A stretch of 7,003 bases of DNA from Lysobacteraceae bacterium (GTDB lineage: Bacteria > Pseudomonadota > Gammaproteobacteria > Xanthomonadales > Xanthomonadaceae): positions 1 to 7,003 of the forward strand of contig DNXT01000307.1 in assembly GCA_003505795.1 (NCBI GenBank), in the 5' to 3' direction. This document shows positions 6,305 to 7,003 of this stretch, piece by piece. Within the stretch, counting starts at the first letter, position 1, and each line of letters begins with the position of its first letter. The notes under the pieces were generated by a model. It was not told the DNA's origin. It searched no databases and saw only the letters and a list, made by a program, of their open reading frames with translations. The translations under genes were made by a program, and so were the position numbers.

Positions 6305-6340
6305 GGAGCCGGCAAGGCGACGCCGCGCGGCGCCGGTTCC
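6305..6340. repeat. nested palindrome: 12-bp perfect palindrome inside an outer 8-bp stem
   Basis: CGCCGCGCGGCG at 6321-6332 is a perfect palindrome. It lies inside an outer pair GGAGCCGG (6305-6312) and CCGGTTCC (6333-6340), which match with one G·T. In G/C-rich DNA short palindromes arise by chance, but the nested arrangement directly after another hairpin is less expected. The function is unknown. Confidence 0.4.
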
Positions 6341-6388
6341 GTGCTGGCGACCACCGACGCATCTCGTCTAAAGGGCCGTGACACGCTC

Positions 6389-6394
6389 TAGAAT
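6389..6394 (+). promoter_or_regulatory. candidate -10 element of the DUF853 ATPase gene
   Basis: TAGAAT matches the sigma-70 -10 consensus at five of six positions and lies 26 bases before the ATG at 6421, which would give a leader of about 20 bases. The region 17-18 bases further upstream (GTCTAA, 6366-6371) is a poor -35. The A/T-richer setting within a G/C-rich gap supports the call. Confidence 0.4.
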
Positions 6395-6420
6395 CCGGCG
6401 ATCCCAACACGAGTGCAGCC

Positions 6421-7003
6421 ATGGACCCGATCCTGCTTGGCAAAGGCATCACCGACGACATCCCGGTCCGGCTCGATCCGCGCTTCGGCAACCGCCACGG
6501 CCTGGTGGCCGGGGCCACCGGCACCGGCAAGACCGTGACCCTGATGACGCTGGCCGAGGGCTTCTCGCGGATCGGCGTGCCGGTGTTCCTGGCCGACGTG
6601 AAGGGCGACGTGGCCGGGCTGGCGGTCGCCGGCGACGGCGGCGAGAAGCTGCTGCAGCGCGCCGCCGAGATCGGCGTGGCCGACTACGCCCCCGGCGCCA
6701 GCCCGGTGGTGTTCTGGGACCTGTACGGCAAGCTCGGCCATCCGGTGCGCACCACGGTCAGCGAGATGGGGCCGACCCTGCTGGGGCGCATCCTCGAGCT
6801 CAACGACACCCAGGCCGGCGTGCTCGACATCGTGTTCAAGCTGGCCGACGACCGCGGCCTGCTGCTGCTCGACCTGGACGACCTGCGCGCCCTGCTCGCG
6901 CTGATGGTGGAGGACCGCAAGGAGATCTCCACCGAATACGGGCTGGTCAGCGCGCAGTCGGTGGCGGCGATCCAGCGCGCCCTGCTGCGGCTGGCGCAGG
7001 ACG
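6421..7003 (+). CDS. DUF853/YjgR family HerA-like ATPase (3' end outside window)
   Basis: N-terminal 194 residues of a P-loop ATPase of the DUF853 (YjgR) family, related to the HerA/FtsK translocases. The biological role of this family is not established; helicase or DNA-pumping activity is inferred from the fold. Seen: MDPILLGKGITDDIPVRLDPR at the N-terminus, RHGLVAGATGTGKTVT (25-40) with the Walker A lysine at 37, PVFLADVKGDVAGL (54-67), FWDLYGKLGHPVRTTVSEMGP (98-118), LNDTQAGVLDIVFKLADDRGLLLLDLDDLRALL (127-159) and the start of the VSAQSVAAIQRALLRL region (176-191). The Walker B and later motifs lie beyond the right edge; full-length relatives are about 500 aa. The ATG at 6421 is the family start; the ribosome-binding site is weak (GAG about 7 bases upstream). 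It stands alone after a long divergent gap. Nothing near it suggests a defence or conjugation locus. Confidence 0.92.
   Translation, partial: MDPILLGKGITDDIPVRLDPRFGNRHGLVAGATGTGKTVTLMTLAEGFSRIGVPVFLADVKGDVAGLAVAGDGGEKLLQRAAEIGVADYAPGASPVVFWDLYGKLGHPVRTTVSEMGPTLLGRILELNDTQAGVLDIVFKLADDRGLLLLDLDDLRALLALMVEDRKEISTEYGLVSAQSVAAIQRALLRLAQD

Larger units (their letters stand above)
6108..6420. other. 313-bp divergent intergenic region with two foldable G/C-rich elements
   Basis: This gap separates the starts of the transglycosylase (minus) and the DUF853 ATPase (plus). It should hold both promoters. Short open frames cross it, but none has a recognisable product or a convincing start, so I call no gene. 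It contains two separate foldable elements (6269-6296 and 6305-6340) and a candidate -10 for the ATPase gene. On the transglycosylase side no promoter stands out: TTGCTC and TACCCT at 18 bases spacing are seen on the minus strand but match the consensus poorly. Confidence 0.6.

Noticed and set aside
6110..6384. Small open frames in the gap before the DUF853 gene
   Set aside because: Both are about 62 codons, overlap each other, are Arg/Pro-rich and have no ribosome-binding site or known motif; the region is better explained as regulatory DNA.
6421..7003. HerA-like ATPase as part of a HerA-based defence system
   Set aside because: The N-terminal sequence fits the widespread chromosomal DUF853/YjgR family, and no nuclease, Sir2 or other defence partner is seen in the window; the downstream side is not visible.

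Overview
The window looks like an ordinary chromosomal housekeeping segment from a high-GC gammaproteobacterium, most likely of the Xanthomonadaceae/Lysobacteraceae (Xanthomonas, Stenotrophomonas, Pseudoxanthomonas, Lysobacter or Luteimonas group). The grounds are the strongly G/C-biased third codon positions, the prmB-aroC pairing, a Sco-psd overlap, and a GTAG-headed REP-type palindrome in an intergenic gap. The genus cannot be fixed from this sequence alone.

Layout, left to right. Positions 1-2777 hold a minus-strand operon read from right to left: prmB (ribosomal protein L3 glutamine methyltransferase), aroC (chorismate synthase) and a D-2-hydroxyacid dehydrogenase of the glyoxylate/hydroxypyruvate reductase type whose C-terminus lies beyond the left edge. 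Its genes overlap by 4 and 8 bases, so translational coupling is likely. A 79-bp divergent promoter gap (2778-2856) separates it from a plus-strand pair: a membrane-anchored Sco1/SenC copper chaperone (2857-3507) overlapping by 4 bases with psd, phosphatidylserine decarboxylase (3504-4352). A 180-bp convergent gap follows, with a degenerate REP-like palindrome and a near-perfect 24-bp inverted pair. The minus-strand gene 4533-6107 encodes an exported MltD-type lytic transglycosylase with a C-terminal LysM domain. A 313-bp divergent gap (6108-6420) with two G/C-rich foldable elements leads to a plus-strand DUF853/YjgR HerA-like ATPase, cut by the right edge.

The genes serve separate core functions: translation-factor-type modification, aromatic biosynthesis, hydroxyacid reduction, copper delivery to cytochrome oxidase, phosphatidylethanolamine synthesis and peptidoglycan turnover. 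They do not form a single new system. I see no phage, transposase, CRISPR, tRNA, rRNA or defence locus. The points worth a second look are the REP-type inverted pair, the structured intergenic DNA before the ATPase, the Tyr-Gly-Ser-Thr processing site in Psd, the paired cysteines and missing lipobox in the transglycosylase, and the opposed -10 elements between prmB and the Sco gene.
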